A stretch of 42,518 nucleotides of DNA from positions 1 through 42,518 of the forward strand of contig JAGWQH010000041.1 of assembly GCA_028870115.1 (NCBI GenBank). The letters run 5' to 3'. Shown piece by piece: positions 23,829 through 32,507 of this stretch. The DNA comes from Candidatus Methylomirabilota bacterium. GTDB lineage: Bacteria; Methylomirabilota; Methylomirabilia; Methylomirabilales; Methylomirabilaceae. The position numbers were made by a program, and so were the translations under genes. Every line of letters starts with the position of its first letter. Position 1 is the stretch's first letter. A model generated the notes under the pieces. It worked only from the letters and a program-made list of their open reading frames with translations, had not been told where the DNA came from and did not search any database.

Positions 23829-25883
23829 ATGCGAACGAACTACTCTAGAGCCAAATGGCGAGCGATAGTCGTTGCCCTTCTGATAAGCGCGACACTCGGC
23901 GCCACTGCATGGGGAGCCCCTCCGGCGCGCGAGGAGGATCTGCCCAACCTGCCACAACTGGCGATCTTTCAGCCCGGCGAGCCAAGCCTCCTTTACGATG
24001 ATGAAGAAAGGGTGCTCAGCTCCGTTGTTCCGGAATACCGGGTCTTTGTCCCGCTTTCCCGGATTCCCTTGAAGTTACGACAGGCTATCATCGCCGCCGA
24101 GGACGCCCGCTTTTATGAGCATGGGGCGCTTGACCTGCAAGGGATCGCCAGGGCAGCCGTGAGAAATCTTATGTCTGTTTCCGTAAAGGAAGGGGGCAGT
24201 ACCATCACGCAGCAACTTGCGAAGACTCTGTTTTTAAGCCACGAGCGGACTATCGGACGGAAGGTCAAGGAGCTGCAGCTTGCCAGTGAACTCGAACAGC
24301 GCTACACAAAAGATCAGATCCTGGAGATGTACCTGAATTCCATTTATTTCGGTCATGGGGCGTACGGGGTCGAGGCAGCCGCACGGACCTATTTCAGCAA
24401 AAGCGTCACGGAACTCACCCTGCCGGAAGCGGCGCTGCTCGCCGGACTTCCCCGCGCGCCCGGCAGGTACTCGCCGCTGATCGATGCCAAGCGCGCCAAG
24501 GCGCGTCGGCAGTACGTACTGGACCGGATGGCGGCAACAGGCGCGCTCAAACAGGCCCAGGCGCGCCGGGCCAATCTTACGCCTGTTTCGGTGAATCCGA
24601 TGTTTCGATCGAAGGGCATGGCGCCATGGTTCGTCGATTATGTCCGACAGTATCTTGAGACGCGCTTGAGCCAGACCCTGGTCCGCCAAGGTGGGCTGAA
24701 GATCTATACGACATTGAATGCCGGCATGCAGCGGGCAGCGGTCAAGGCGATGAGCCGGGGTATTGCTGCCATCGTCAAGCGTAAGGACGGACAAAAGGAG
24801 GGTGGAAACGCGGCACCGGAGGGGGCGCTGGTTGCCCTTGATGCCAGGACCGGTGAGATCAAGGCGTGGGTGGGCGGCTCAGACTACGGCCGGAGCCAGT
24901 TTAACCGGGTTGTGCAGGCGCGACGCCAGCCCGGCTCGGCCTTCAAACCGCTCGTCTATGCGGCGGCGTTTGAGCGGGGACTTACGCCGTCGACCGTTAT
25001 TGACGATGCCCCCATCAGCTTTGAGATCGGTGCGGGGAGGCGAAGTGAAACGTGGGCCCCAGAGAATGTGGACCGTAAGTATCGTGGGCTGGTGACGCTT
25101 CGTCAGGCGCTTGAAGAGTCGATCAATGTTCCGACCGTCCGCCTGATTGCCGCAATCGGGGTCGATCCGGTCATCGACCTTGCCCATCGGCTTGGGATTA
25201 CCTCGGAGCTTCGGCGGGAGTACGCCCTCGCCCTTGGAGTCTCTGAGGTAAGTCTGTTGGAGATGGCGTCGGCCTATCAGGCGTTCGCCAATCGTGGGAG
25301 TTGGACACCGCCCTTCGCCATCCGCCGGGTAGTGGGTCCTGGCGAGACCGTACTCGAAGAACAGTCGCCCCAGCCGCAACAGGTCTTGCGCGAGGAGGTC
25401 GCCTTTGTCCTGACCTCGGTCCTTGAGGGCGTGGTCGAACGCGGGACGGGTAAGGCCGCCAGGCGTATCGGGCGCCCGGTCGCCGCGAAGACCGGGACCA
25501 CTCAGGCTGCAGAAGATCTCTGGTTCATCGGGTATACCCCGAGTGTTGTGGCGGGGATCTGGCTGGGTTACGATCAACGCCGTCCGATCGGCTCTCACGA
25601 GACGGCCGGCAAAGTAGCCGCGCCCATCTGGGTTGATTTTATGAAGCAGAGCCTTGGCAATAGCCCCGTTGAGGCCTTTCTCCCGCCTGAAGGGGTCGTT
25701 CAGGTGCTGGTCAATCGAAAGACGGGACAGCCGACCTCATCGAGCGATCCCGATGCCTTCGGCGAATACTTTATTAGAGGACAGGAAGAGCTGGCGCCTT
25801 CAGCCCTAGTGCTGCCAACGACTAACGCCGCTTCACCGGGGCCGAGCGATAACGCCGTCCTTCCGCCTCTCCCCAGCCAGTGA
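23829..25883 (+). CDS. penicillin-binding protein 1A (bifunctional peptidoglycan synthase)
   Basis: 684 residues, class A PBP length. An N-terminal hydrophobic segment (about 10-30) anchors or exports it. The GT51 transglycosylase domain has the catalytic 'EDARFYEHGALD' (about 90-101), 'GGSTITQQLAKTLFLS' and 'ELEQRYTKDQILEMYLN'. The transpeptidase domain has Ser in 'PGSAFKP' (about 369), 'SIN' and 'KTGTT' (about 553). It polymerises and cross-links peptidoglycan at the outer face of the inner membrane. A Pro/Ser-rich tail ends the protein. ATG 23829 has no strong ribosome site. No operon partner. Confidence 0.95.
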   Translation: MRTNYSRAKWRAIVVALLISATLGATAWGAPPAREEDLPNLPQLAIFQPGEPSLLYDDEERVLSSVVPEYRVFVPLSRIPLKLRQAIIAAEDARFYEHGALDLQGIARAAVRNLMSVSVKEGGSTITQQLAKTLFLSHERTIGRKVKELQLASELEQRYTKDQILEMYLNSIYFGHGAYGVEAAARTYFSKSVTELTLPEAALLAGLPRAPGRYSPLIDAKRAKARRQYVLDRMAATGALKQAQARRANLTPVSVNPMFRSKGMAPWFVDYVRQYLETRLSQTLVRQGGLKIYTTLNAGMQRAAVKAMSRGIAAIVKRKDGQKEGGNAAPEGALVALDARTGEIKAWVGGSDYGRSQFNRVVQARRQPGSAFKPLVYAAAFERGLTPSTVIDDAPISFEIGAGRRSETWAPENVDRKYRGLVTLRQALEESINVPTVRLIAAIGVDPVIDLAHRLGITSELRREYALALGVSEVSLLEMASAYQAFANRGSWTPPFAIRRVVGPGETVLEEQSPQPQQVLREEVAFVLTSVLEGVVERGTGKAARRIGRPVAAKTGTTQAAEDLWFIGYTPSVVAGIWLGYDQRRPIGSHETAGKVAAPIWVDFMKQSLGNSPVEAFLPPEGVVQVLVNRKTGQPTSSSDPDAFGEYFIRGQEELAPSALVLPTTNAASPGPSDNAVLPPLPSQ

Positions 25884-25923
25884 CGTATTTCCAGCATGTT
25901 CGTACGACCGCTGAATCACGCCC

Positions 25924-25954
25924 GTCTGTGTGTCGCACGCAGACAGTAGATTTT
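25924..25954 (+). terminator. terminator after the PBP gene
   Basis: GTCTGTGTG-TCG-CACGCAGAC forms a nine-pair stem with one G:T pair, followed after a few bases by TTTT. Located 40 bases after the PBP stop codon. Confidence 0.5.
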
Positions 25955-25956
25955 GG

Positions 25957-25986
25957 TTGCGCGGTGATTCCATATTTCGCTATAGT
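25957..25986 (+). promoter_or_regulatory. promoter of tRNA-Glu
   Basis: TTGCGC (weak -35) and TATAGT (-10, five of six) with 18 bases between; transcription would start about 25 bases before the tRNA. Confidence 0.45.
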
Positions 25987-26016
25987 GAGTGGGGTTATCC
26001 AGTCACTTCACCGCAT

Positions 26017-26092
26017 GGCCCCATCGTCTAGTGGCCCAGGACGCGGCCCTCTCAAGGCCGAAACACGGGTTCGAAACCCGTTGGGGCCACCA
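26017..26092 (+). tRNA. tRNA-Glu (anticodon CTC)
   Basis: Acceptor GGCCCCA/TGGGGCC, D arm with GTCTAGTGGCCCAGGAC, anticodon stem CGGCC/GGCCG with loop CTCTCAA (anticodon CTC), T arm CGGGT/ACCCG with TTCGAAA loop, discriminator A and encoded CCA. It marks the left border of the accessory region. I searched for a repeat of its 3' end as an integration scar and saw none in the window. Confidence 0.95.
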
Positions 26093-26223
26093 ATATGTTT
26101 AGGTGGTTACGAAGTCTGTCTGTCTTTGGACAAGTCTCCGGTGACCAAATAGTGACTATTCCGCCGCAGCAACCGACCTAGCCTCGTGGTGAAGGTGGTG
26201 TTGATTTGGAGGTGACTACACTG

Positions 26224-26448
26224 ATGAGCGAAGAAAAAAAATGGAGCGTGGAGCGAAACTTTCGGCGACTCGTCATGATCCTGTCTGTGGTGAGCTTCGG
26301 CCTTGGGATGATCCCTGCTTTTTTCATTGGTCACTGGCTTTTCTTTTTTGGGTGTATTGGCGCCTTCGTGGGATGGCTATGGATTGCATATTTTATGGCG
26401 CGACGGTTGGAACGAATTCATGGGAAATGGCTCTGGCGTGGCCCCTAG
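26224..26448 (+). CDS. small membrane protein
   Basis: 74 residues from ATG 26224 (GGAGGTG about nine bases ahead); a TTG at 26206 is an alternative start. It has a charged N-terminus ('MSEEKKWSVERNFRR') and two closely spaced membrane segments (about residues 17-36 and 38-58), with a basic tail 'ARRLERIHGKWLWRG'. No family recognised. First gene after tRNA-Glu. Confidence 0.6.
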   Translation: MSEEKKWSVERNFRRLVMILSVVSFGLGMIPAFFIGHWLFFFGCIGAFVGWLWIAYFMARRLERIHGKWLWRGP

Positions 26449-26658
26449 TCGCGCCACCGCGTCATACGGTACAACTCACCTTTCGTTGTTTTTGGTCTTG
26501 TGGAGCATGACGGTCTTACCCTGAAGATCGATATCGGCCTACGTGAGCCCCCCCGAGATTTCCCCCTGTCTCATCCCGCTGTGTTGGCGGCAAGCTGAAC
26601 GGCCCGCAGCCCGACTGAATGCTGTGAGCACGTTTCAAGTACCCGCACCCTCTGTTCC

Positions 26659-26714
26659 GATACAAGGCTGCCGGCCTTTGTCGACCTCTGAAACGGCTCA
26701 TGTGATAGTGAGGC
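26659..26714 (+). repeat. dispersed repeat, copy A
   Basis: GATACAAGGCTGCCGG...TTTGTCGACC...CGGCTCATGTGATAGTGAGGC. It matches copies at 27571-27604 and 27682-27736 (CCGGCC.TTGTCG.C..TCT.A..CGGCTCA core). It lies just before a gene start, as copy 2 does, so it behaves like a cassette boundary. Confidence 0.5.
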
Positions 26715-26736
26715 ATAACTGTGAACCGGGGCAGTA

Positions 26737-27486
26737 ATGAGTAAGATCGCACAAGTCACCTTCTTCTTCTGGATCATGAAGATCTGTGTAACCACTCTCG
26801 GTGAGACAGCCGGCGATCTCCTTTCGATGACGATGAACGTCGGTTACGGCGTGAGTTCTATCATTCTGATCGGTCTGTTCCTGATTTCTGTTGTTGTCCA
26901 GCTTAAGGCGACCAGGTTTCATCCTGTACTGTATTGGACCGTGATCCTCACGACAAGTACGGCCGGCACAACAATGTCAGATTTTATGGATCGAACCCTG
27001 GGGCTTGGTTACATGAAAGGCTCACTGATCTTGATTGCGTGTTTGCTGGTGGTGCTGGCGGTTTGGCGTATCAGCGAAAAGACGTTATCCGTTAGTAACA
27101 TCCAAACAACCAAAGCGGAACTGTTTTATTGGACGGCCATATTGTTTTCCAACACATTGGGTACAGCCTTGGGGGATTTCCTGGCCGATGATTCCGGCCT
27201 GGGTTTTTTTGGCGGGGCCGCTCTCATCGGGGGGATGCTCGGGTTGGTCGTCCTTGTCGCCACCTTCACTCGACTTAATCGAGTCATGGTGTTCTGGATT
27301 GCCTTCGTTTTGACTCGTCCGTTTGGAGCAACCTTTGGGGATCTTCTTACAAAGCCCGTTGAAAAGGGCGGACTCGACTTCGGCACTGTTGGGTCTTCCC
27401 TCATCCTCGTTTCCTTGCTCGCAACATTCATCATATATACGAACATGACAGAGAAGCGCGTATTGAGTCAGGAGGTAAGCAAATGA
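26737..27486 (+). CDS. multi-pass membrane protein with four internal repeats (COG4705-like)
   Basis: 249 residues, about eight membrane segments. The protein repeats one unit four times, each with a glycine/aspartate signature: 'TTLGETAGDLLS', 'TTAGTTMSDFMDRTLGLGY', 'NTLGTALGDFLADDSGLGF' and 'RPFGATFGDLLTKPVEKGG'. The conserved Asp in each repeat lies near a membrane face, which suggests transport or ion binding, but the family (uncharacterised membrane-anchored proteins, COG4705) has no settled function to my knowledge. Ribosome site weak (GGGGCAG). Flanked on both sides by members of the dispersed repeat. Confidence 0.75.
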   Translation: MSKIAQVTFFFWIMKICVTTLGETAGDLLSMTMNVGYGVSSIILIGLFLISVVVQLKATRFHPVLYWTVILTTSTAGTTMSDFMDRTLGLGYMKGSLILIACLLVVLAVWRISEKTLSVSNIQTTKAELFYWTAILFSNTLGTALGDFLADDSGLGFFGGAALIGGMLGLVVLVATFTRLNRVMVFWIAFVLTRPFGATFGDLLTKPVEKGGLDFGTVGSSLILVSLLATFIIYTNMTEKRVLSQEVSK

Positions 27487-27493
27487 AAATTGT

Positions 27494-27545
27494 GCCTCAC
27501 CAGCGGCTGCACAGGACGTCACCCTGCGGGTGCCGCCGGTGAGCC
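27494..27545 (+). repeat. attC-like imperfect palindrome with altered core boxes
   Basis: GCCTCAC...GTGAGCC ends enclose CTCACC-a-GCGGC-t-GCACAGG ... CCTG-cgg-GTGCCGCCGGTGAG, a long stem with unpaired single bases as in integron attC sites. The ends differ from the canonical GCCTAAC/GTTAGGC by a paired change, so the fold is kept while the recombination box is not standard. It follows the stop codon of the gene at 26737-27486 by eight bases. Confidence 0.4.
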
Positions 27546-27570
27546 TTAAGGGCATGGCACAGAGCTTGTC

Positions 27571-27604
27571 GAGATAGGCCGCCGAAGCTGGCAGCGTTTG
27601 TCGG
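27571..27604 (+). repeat. dispersed repeat, copy 1
   Basis: GAGATAGGCCGCCG...GTTTGTCGGC, the same opening and closing blocks as copy 2 at 27682, which is 111 bases further on. This copy lacks the CGGCTCA...GTTAGAC end. Confidence 0.45.
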
Positions 27605-27681
27605 CCGGATAGTCTTGATCGGTTAGGGTAAGTGTGGGATATTGCGAATAAATTCGACGTTGACAAGTGGAGCCGTCTTGG

Positions 27682-27736
27682 GAGATAGGCCACCGGCCCT
27701 TGTCGGCTTCTAACGCGGCTCACTTAATAGTTAGAC
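27682..27736 (+). repeat. dispersed repeat, copy 2, ending in an attC-type core GTTAGAC
   Basis: GAGATAGGCCACCGG...TTGTCGGCTTCTAACGC, then CGGCTCACTTAATA and GTTAGAC (27730-27736), which fits the attC insertion core GTTRRRY. The next gene starts 32 bases later, the usual distance in a gene cassette. The long left partner expected for an attC site is not clear. Confidence 0.5.
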
Positions 27737-27767
27737 CAATAGGACCGCCAGCGCTGAGCTACAGGTC

Positions 27768-28346
27768 ATGACAGAGACGCAGATCGCTGAACTGTTCGAG
27801 CGACTAGGTCGTCTCGTCGCCGCTACCAAACAGAAGACCGGGGAAGGCAGCTCTTGGAACTACACCTTCCCAGATGGCGAGACTCACCGCTACGTGATTC
27901 GCGGACTAAAGTCCCATGCAGAGGCCGAGGACAGCGCCTTCAACCTCCTGATCTGGATCTGGAACGCAAAGGACTATCTGAAGCGGAGAGCAGATATCCG
28001 CGGACAAAACGCGCAGATTGTCGAGGACGTTGTGAACGCTGATCCGGCGTTGGCGGTATGTGCGGATCTTGCTAATCGCCTTAAACACGGCGAGCTGAGG
28101 TGCAGCAGGTCGGGATGGTATCCGAAGTTCGGGGTGATGTCGTTCACCGCGCCACAGGCCGCACTTGGTTCTCTCACCTTCGGTGCATTCGAAGTCGCCG
28201 TGGAGATTGCTGATCCTAGTTTGGTGGAGTTTAATCTGCCCGTTATCGACCAAAGCGATGCAGAGGTGGGTAATGCCTTTGAGTTCGCCGCAAGAGCGCT
28301 CTCGGCCCTTGAACAGCTCAAAGCGCGGATCGAAGAGGCGGTCTAA
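27768..28346 (+). CDS. cassette-borne hypothetical protein
   Basis: 192 residues, soluble, no signal peptide. Mixed alpha/beta composition, with 'DSAFNLLIWIWNAKDYLKRR' followed by 'CADLANRLKHGEL', an arrangement of helices with an Asn/Lys/His motif seen in several uncharacterised cassette and defence-associated proteins. I do not recognise a named family. The gene lies exactly as in an integron cassette: it begins 32 bases after GTTAGAC and its TAA stop is embedded in GTCTAAC, the left box of the attC-like site at 28341. Confidence 0.65.
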   Translation: MTETQIAELFERLGRLVAATKQKTGEGSSWNYTFPDGETHRYVIRGLKSHAEAEDSAFNLLIWIWNAKDYLKRRADIRGQNAQIVEDVVNADPALAVCADLANRLKHGELRCSRSGWYPKFGVMSFTAPQAALGSLTFGAFEVAVEIADPSLVEFNLPVIDQSDAEVGNAFEFAARALSALEQLKARIEEAV

Positions 28347-28409
28347 CGAGCCGCTGGAGCGGTCCGGTTTCGCCGACCGCTCAGTGCCAAGTTGGGCGGC
28401 TGGTTAACG
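28341..28409 (+). repeat. attC-like site 1
   Basis: Left box GTCTAAC (28341-28347, fits RYYYAAC), right box GTTAACG (28403-28409, fits GTTRRRY only in part). Between them nested inverted repeats pair with extrahelical bases: TAAC/GTTA, AGCCGC/GCGGCT, AGCGGT/ACCGCT, CGG/CCG. The 69-base length and the GCTGGAGCGG...CCGCTCAG arms are typical of attC sites. Confidence 0.6.
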
Positions 28410-28482
28410 GTCGCAAGAGTGGCGAATCGGCGCGAACGCTTGGCGAGACGAACATGGCTGGACAGGAAAAATAAGGGTGAGC

Positions 28483-31400
28483 ATGAGCAAGACTGTTGAC
28501 CAAGGCAAAAACGAAATCGCCAAGCTGTGCCAGTACTTCGCGACCAACCGCCAGGCGTTTCTTGCCCCAGGCGTCAAGGAAGCTCACATCCGCCAATCGC
28601 TGATCGACCCCCTGTTTGAATCGCTAGGCTGGGACGTCCGCAATACCGCGATGACCGCGCCCCAGTACCGGGAAGTCATTCCCGAGGACAGCCTGGACGT
28701 GGAAGGGCAACAGAAGGCCCCGGATTATACGTTCCGTGTCGGCACCCTGAGCAAGTTTTACGCTGAGGCCAAGAGGTGTGGCGTCAATATCAGCGCGGAT
28801 CCCGCTCCCGCCTATCAGCTTCGCCGATACGGGTGGAGCGCCAAGCTCGCGCTGTCCATTCTGACCGACTTTGAGGAACTGGGCGTGTACGATTGCACCG
28901 CGCGCCCCCGCCCGAGCGACAAGGCGAGCCATGCCCGAATTCAACACTTCCGTTTCGACGAATACTCCGACCGTTGGCGCGAGTTGTGGGACGTGTTTTC
29001 GCGCGAAGCCGTCTGGTCCGGGGCGTTTGACCAGTACGCCGCGTCCAAGCGCAAGCGCGGCACGTCCGAAGTGGACGTGGAGTTCTTGAAGGAAATCGAG
29101 GGCTGGCGGCTCGCGCTGGCCGGGAACATCGCCCTTCGGAATAAGGACCTGTCTTTGGATGATCTGAACGCGGCCGTACAACTGACGATTGACCGCGTGG
29201 TGTTCCTTCGCATGGCGGAAGACCGGGGGCTTGAACCTGAGCAGCAACTTTTGAAGCTGTGCGAACGGCCCGACATTTATCCCCGCTTCATACGCGACCT
29301 GTGTCGCCGGGCCGACCAGAAGTACAACTCCGGGCTGTTCCATTTCCAGAAGGAAACCGGAGTACCAGAAGATCCCGACCGGATCACGCCGAAGCTGGCA
29401 GTGGACGACAAGGTGTTGAAGTCGATCCTACAAAGCCTGTACTTCGCCTACGGTTCGCCCTATCACTTCGGTGTCCTGCCCGTCGAAATCCTTGGAACCG
29501 TCTATGAGCGGTTCTTGGGCAAGGTGATTCGACTGACGGCGGGTCACCAAGCCAAGGTTGAGGAAAAGCCCGAAGTGCGCAAGGCTGGGGGCGTCTACTA
29601 CACGCCGGCCTACATCGTCGAGTACATCGTCAAGCACACCGTTGGCCGACAGATTGAAGGGCGAAGCCCCACCCAACTGGCTGGCGGCAAGGACAGACCC
29701 CCGCTCCGCGTCCTGGACATGGCGTGCGGAAGCGGGTCATTCTTGTTAGGCGCGTACCAGTGCCTTCTGGACTACTGCTTGAAGTGGTACATCGAACACA
29801 AGCCGGAAATCTGTAAGAAGGCCGTCTACAAGGATCCCCGCAACGGCCAATGGCGGCTCACCATCGAGGAAAAGAAACGAATCCTCACGACGCATCTCTT
29901 CGGCGTGGACATCGACGCCCAGGCCGTGGAGGTGACCAAACTCTCTCTGCTGCTGAAGGTACTGGAAGGCGAAACCGACCAAAGCCTGCACTTAGGCCTA
30001 TTGCCCTTCAGCGACCGCGCTCTTCCCAACCTCGCCGACAACATCAAGTGCGGCAATTCCCTGATCGGCCCGGATTACTTCACCGGCAAGTTGAATCTCG
30101 ACCCCGAGGAAATGAAGCGGGTCAACCCGTTTGACTGGAGCCAAGGCTTCCCAGACGCGATGAAGGCCGGGGGCTTCGACTGCATCATCGGCAACCCGCC
30201 GTATGTCAGGCAGGAATCCTTATCCAGCATCAAGGACTATTTGGAACAAAATTACGAGGCATACGTCAGTGCTGCGGACCTATACACCTATTTCATGGAG
30301 CAAGGTGTCAGGTTGCTCCGTGATGGTGGCCGCTTTAGCTTTATCGTGTCCAGCAGCTTCCTTCGTACGACCTACGGCCAGATGCTCCGCCGCGTGCTGA
30401 AGAAACACGCCGCCGTGATGCGCATCGTTGACTTCGGCGGGCTGCCCGTGTTCGAGAACGCCAAAGACACCTACGTGTGCATTCCCCTATTGGCCAAAAC
30501 CAGGCAGCCCGCACGCGTGGAAGTCTCGCGGCTTCCCTCGCTGCAATTCCAGGATATGAACGCAATCGTGAGCGCCAACCGGTTTACCATTCCGCACGAG
30601 CGACTCTCCGCTGAGGCGTGGGCGTTGACGTCGGATGAGGAAGCTGGGGTTTTCGCCAAGGTGATGAAATCTGGAAAGCCGCTGGGAGATTATGTTGGAG
30701 CCAAGATTTTCTATGGAATCAAGACCGGCTTGAATGGGGCCTTCGTCATCGACCACACTATGCGCGATCGCCTGACCGACGAACACCCGAAAAGCGCGGA
30801 ACTCATCAAACCCTTCCTAGGCGGCGAGGAGATTCGGCGCTACCTCATCGAGGACGATGGGCGGCATCTCATCGTCATTCCGTCTGGCTGGACTCGGCAG
30901 GAAATGGCCAAGGCTGGAAAGAGGGCAGAACACATTTCGGAACGTGCCGCGTGGGCTTGGTTTTCCACGGAGCATCCGAGCATCGTCGTGCACTTGGAGC
31001 CATTCGAGGATGCTCTTCGCAAGCGTCAAGACCAAGGCGACTACTGGTGGGAGCTTCGACCTTGCAACTACTACGAGTATTTCGACCGCTCCAAAATCAT
31101 CTTCCCCGACATCTGTAAAGAGCCGCGATTCTACCTCGACCGGAGCGGCATTTATCTGGCCAATACCGCCTATTGCCTCGGCGTGGACGACACTTACCTG
31201 CTCGGCATCCTGAATAGTCGCCTGTTCTGGTTTGCGATCAGCAACATCAGTATCCCGTTCGGCGTCCGGGCGGGCAAGTACCGCTACCGACTCATCTACC
31301 AATACATGGAGAAAGCCCCAATCCGAGTTATTGATTTCTCCAACAGCGCCGACAAAGCCCGCCATGACCGCACGGTAACACTTGTCGCTTCAATGCAGAC

Positions 31401-31554
31401 CTTACACAAGCAACTTGCTACCGCAAAGTCTGCCGCGCAGAAGGCCATCATCCAGCGCCAGATTGACGCGACGGACGCGGAGATTGACCGGCTGGTGTAC
31501 GACCTGTACGGCCTGACGGCCGAGGAAATCGCCATTGTAGAAGGTGAACGATGA
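28483..31554 (+). CDS. type IIG restriction-modification enzyme (fused nuclease and N6-adenine methyltransferase)
   Basis: About 1023 residues. An N-terminal PD-(D/E)xK-type nuclease region ('PDYTFRV' about 76, 'YAEAKR' about 93) precedes a helical connector, then an Eco57I/TaqI-type methyltransferase with AdoMet motif I 'VLDMACGSGSFLLG' (about 410) and catalytic 'NPPY' (about 569, preceded by 'FDCIIG'). The C-terminal third is a TaqI_C-like target-recognition region with repeated Trp/Tyr-rich segments. One chain would both cleave and methylate (GTG 28477 is an alternative start; ATG 28483 has AAGGG upstream). BREX PglX shares the methyltransferase part, but no other brx/pgl gene is present. 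It overlaps a small frame before the DUF3800-like gene. Confidence 0.88.
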   Translation: MSKTVDQGKNEIAKLCQYFATNRQAFLAPGVKEAHIRQSLIDPLFESLGWDVRNTAMTAPQYREVIPEDSLDVEGQQKAPDYTFRVGTLSKFYAEAKRCGVNISADPAPAYQLRRYGWSAKLALSILTDFEELGVYDCTARPRPSDKASHARIQHFRFDEYSDRWRELWDVFSREAVWSGAFDQYAASKRKRGTSEVDVEFLKEIEGWRLALAGNIALRNKDLSLDDLNAAVQLTIDRVVFLRMAEDRGLEPEQQLLKLCERPDIYPRFIRDLCRRADQKYNSGLFHFQKETGVPEDPDRITPKLAVDDKVLKSILQSLYFAYGSPYHFGVLPVEILGTVYERFLGKVIRLTAGHQAKVEEKPEVRKAGGVYYTPAYIVEYIVKHTVGRQIEGRSPTQLAGGKDRPPLRVLDMACGSGSFLLGAYQCLLDYCLKWYIEHKPEICKKAVYKDPRNGQWRLTIEEKKRILTTHLFGVDIDAQAVEVTKLSLLLKVLEGETDQSLHLGLLPFSDRALPNLADNIKCGNSLIGPDYFTGKLNLDPEEMKRVNPFDWSQGFPDAMKAGGFDCIIGNPPYVRQESLSSIKDYLEQNYEAYVSAADLYTYFMEQGVRLLRDGGRFSFIVSSSFLRTTYGQMLRRVLKKHAAVMRIVDFGGLPVFENAKDTYVCIPLLAKTRQPARVEVSRLPSLQFQDMNAIVSANRFTIPHERLSAEAWALTSDEEAGVFAKVMKSGKPLGDYVGAKIFYGIKTGLNGAFVIDHTMRDRLTDEHPKSAELIKPFLGGEEIRRYLIEDDGRHLIVIPSGWTRQEMAKAGKRAEHISERAAWAWFSTEHPSIVVHLEPFEDALRKRQDQGDYWWELRPCNYYEYFDRSKIIFPDICKEPRFYLDRSGIYLANTAYCLGVDDTYLLGILNSRLFWFAISNISIPFGVRAGKYRYRLIYQYMEKAPIRVIDFSNSADKARHDRTVTLVASMQTLHKQLATAKSAAQKAIIQRQIDATDAEIDRLVYDLYGLTAEEIAIVEGER

Positions 31555-31630
31555 CAAAAACGACGCCCGACAACCGGTTGCAGTGGACGGTGTTCCGCCA
31601 CCGCCGAACCGGAGCGTTGAGCACTCACAC

Positions 31631-32440
31631 ATGACGCGAATCTGGATATATGGCGACGAGTCTGGCACAATGCCTGCCTCTGACGGAGATGCGCCGTTCG
31701 TTGCAGCGTTGCTGGTGTCGCGGAACACGATCGCCGAAGTCGGGAGGCGGTCTCGCTCCGTTAATTGGCTCGTCTGTAGCATCCGCGCCCTGGAACTCCG
31801 ACCGTCTATCGCATACGTGAAGCCACGGCCTGGATTCGCCAAGACTTGGGCAGCCAAAACCGATCTAATGGACACCATGGCTCGTGCTCGTAGACTGGTT
31901 ACCGGCCGACATGACTACCTTCCCCAGGCTGGAATGCCACGACGCAACCACGTTTGGATTCGTGCGACACAGCAAGCTCTGTTGCAGTCAACCCTCAGCA
32001 GCCTGTTCGTTGGTCCAGTGGTCGAGGTGACGCTTGTCCTGGACCGAAAGACGATGGCTGACGAGACAGAACGCTTCATGCGAGATCGCGTTGACGCTCT
32101 TATCCCGCTCGTCAAGGACCAGCTTCTCCGACTCAGGTCTGCGCATCCCGAACACGCCGCCCAGATCGACGGGTATTATGAGAATCTTCAGGCCACTTGC
32201 ATCAAGTTTGAGTGGGGCAGCCCGGAGAAGCAGGCTGGCCTATGGTTATCGCACCACCTCGCGTGGCTTACTCACCGTGAGCTTATGGGGCAGAATAAGA
32301 AGTCGCTCTTCGATGCATTGACTTTGGACGGTCATCGTCACTTCTGCCGAGATGTCACCGACAACCTCCTGCAGCCCATCACGGATGAGGCCATCGAGAA
32401 CTGGAAGAGAGCCACTGGCCTACCGGTTCCAAAGATATGA
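31631..32440 (+). CDS. DUF3800-like protein (RNase H-like fold)
   Basis: 269 residues from ATG 31631. It opens with 'IWIYGDESGT', the DESG signature that opens DUF3800 proteins, a family with an RNase H-like fold and acidic residues that suggest nuclease activity, often found in defence loci. Further acidic positions are in 'EVTLVLDRKTM' and 'HAAQIDGYYENLQ'. The frame is open back to a GTG at 31544 overlapping the restriction gene, but the family begins at the DESG strand. It is co-directional and 76 bp from the restriction-modification gene, so a functional pair is likely. Function unproven. Confidence 0.65.
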   Translation: MTRIWIYGDESGTMPASDGDAPFVAALLVSRNTIAEVGRRSRSVNWLVCSIRALELRPSIAYVKPRPGFAKTWAAKTDLMDTMARARRLVTGRHDYLPQAGMPRRNHVWIRATQQALLQSTLSSLFVGPVVEVTLVLDRKTMADETERFMRDRVDALIPLVKDQLLRLRSAHPEHAAQIDGYYENLQATCIKFEWGSPEKQAGLWLSHHLAWLTHRELMGQNKKSLFDALTLDGHRHFCRDVTDNLLQPITDEAIENWKRATGLPVPKI

Positions 32441-32507
32441 AAGTTCACCGCTACCGCCATTTCACGCGGTGTCGCTAGGCGTGGAAGCAGGTTTATGAGA
32501 ACAACGT

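Noticed and set aside
26017-26092. tRNA-Glu as attachment site of the accessory region
   Set aside because: No direct repeat of the tRNA 3' end and no integrase gene were seen in the window, so only its position supports the idea.
28483-31554. BREX PglX identity for the methyltransferase protein
   Set aside because: No brxA/B/C/L or pglZ-type gene is nearby, and the N-terminal PD-(D/E)xK region fits a type IIG enzyme better.
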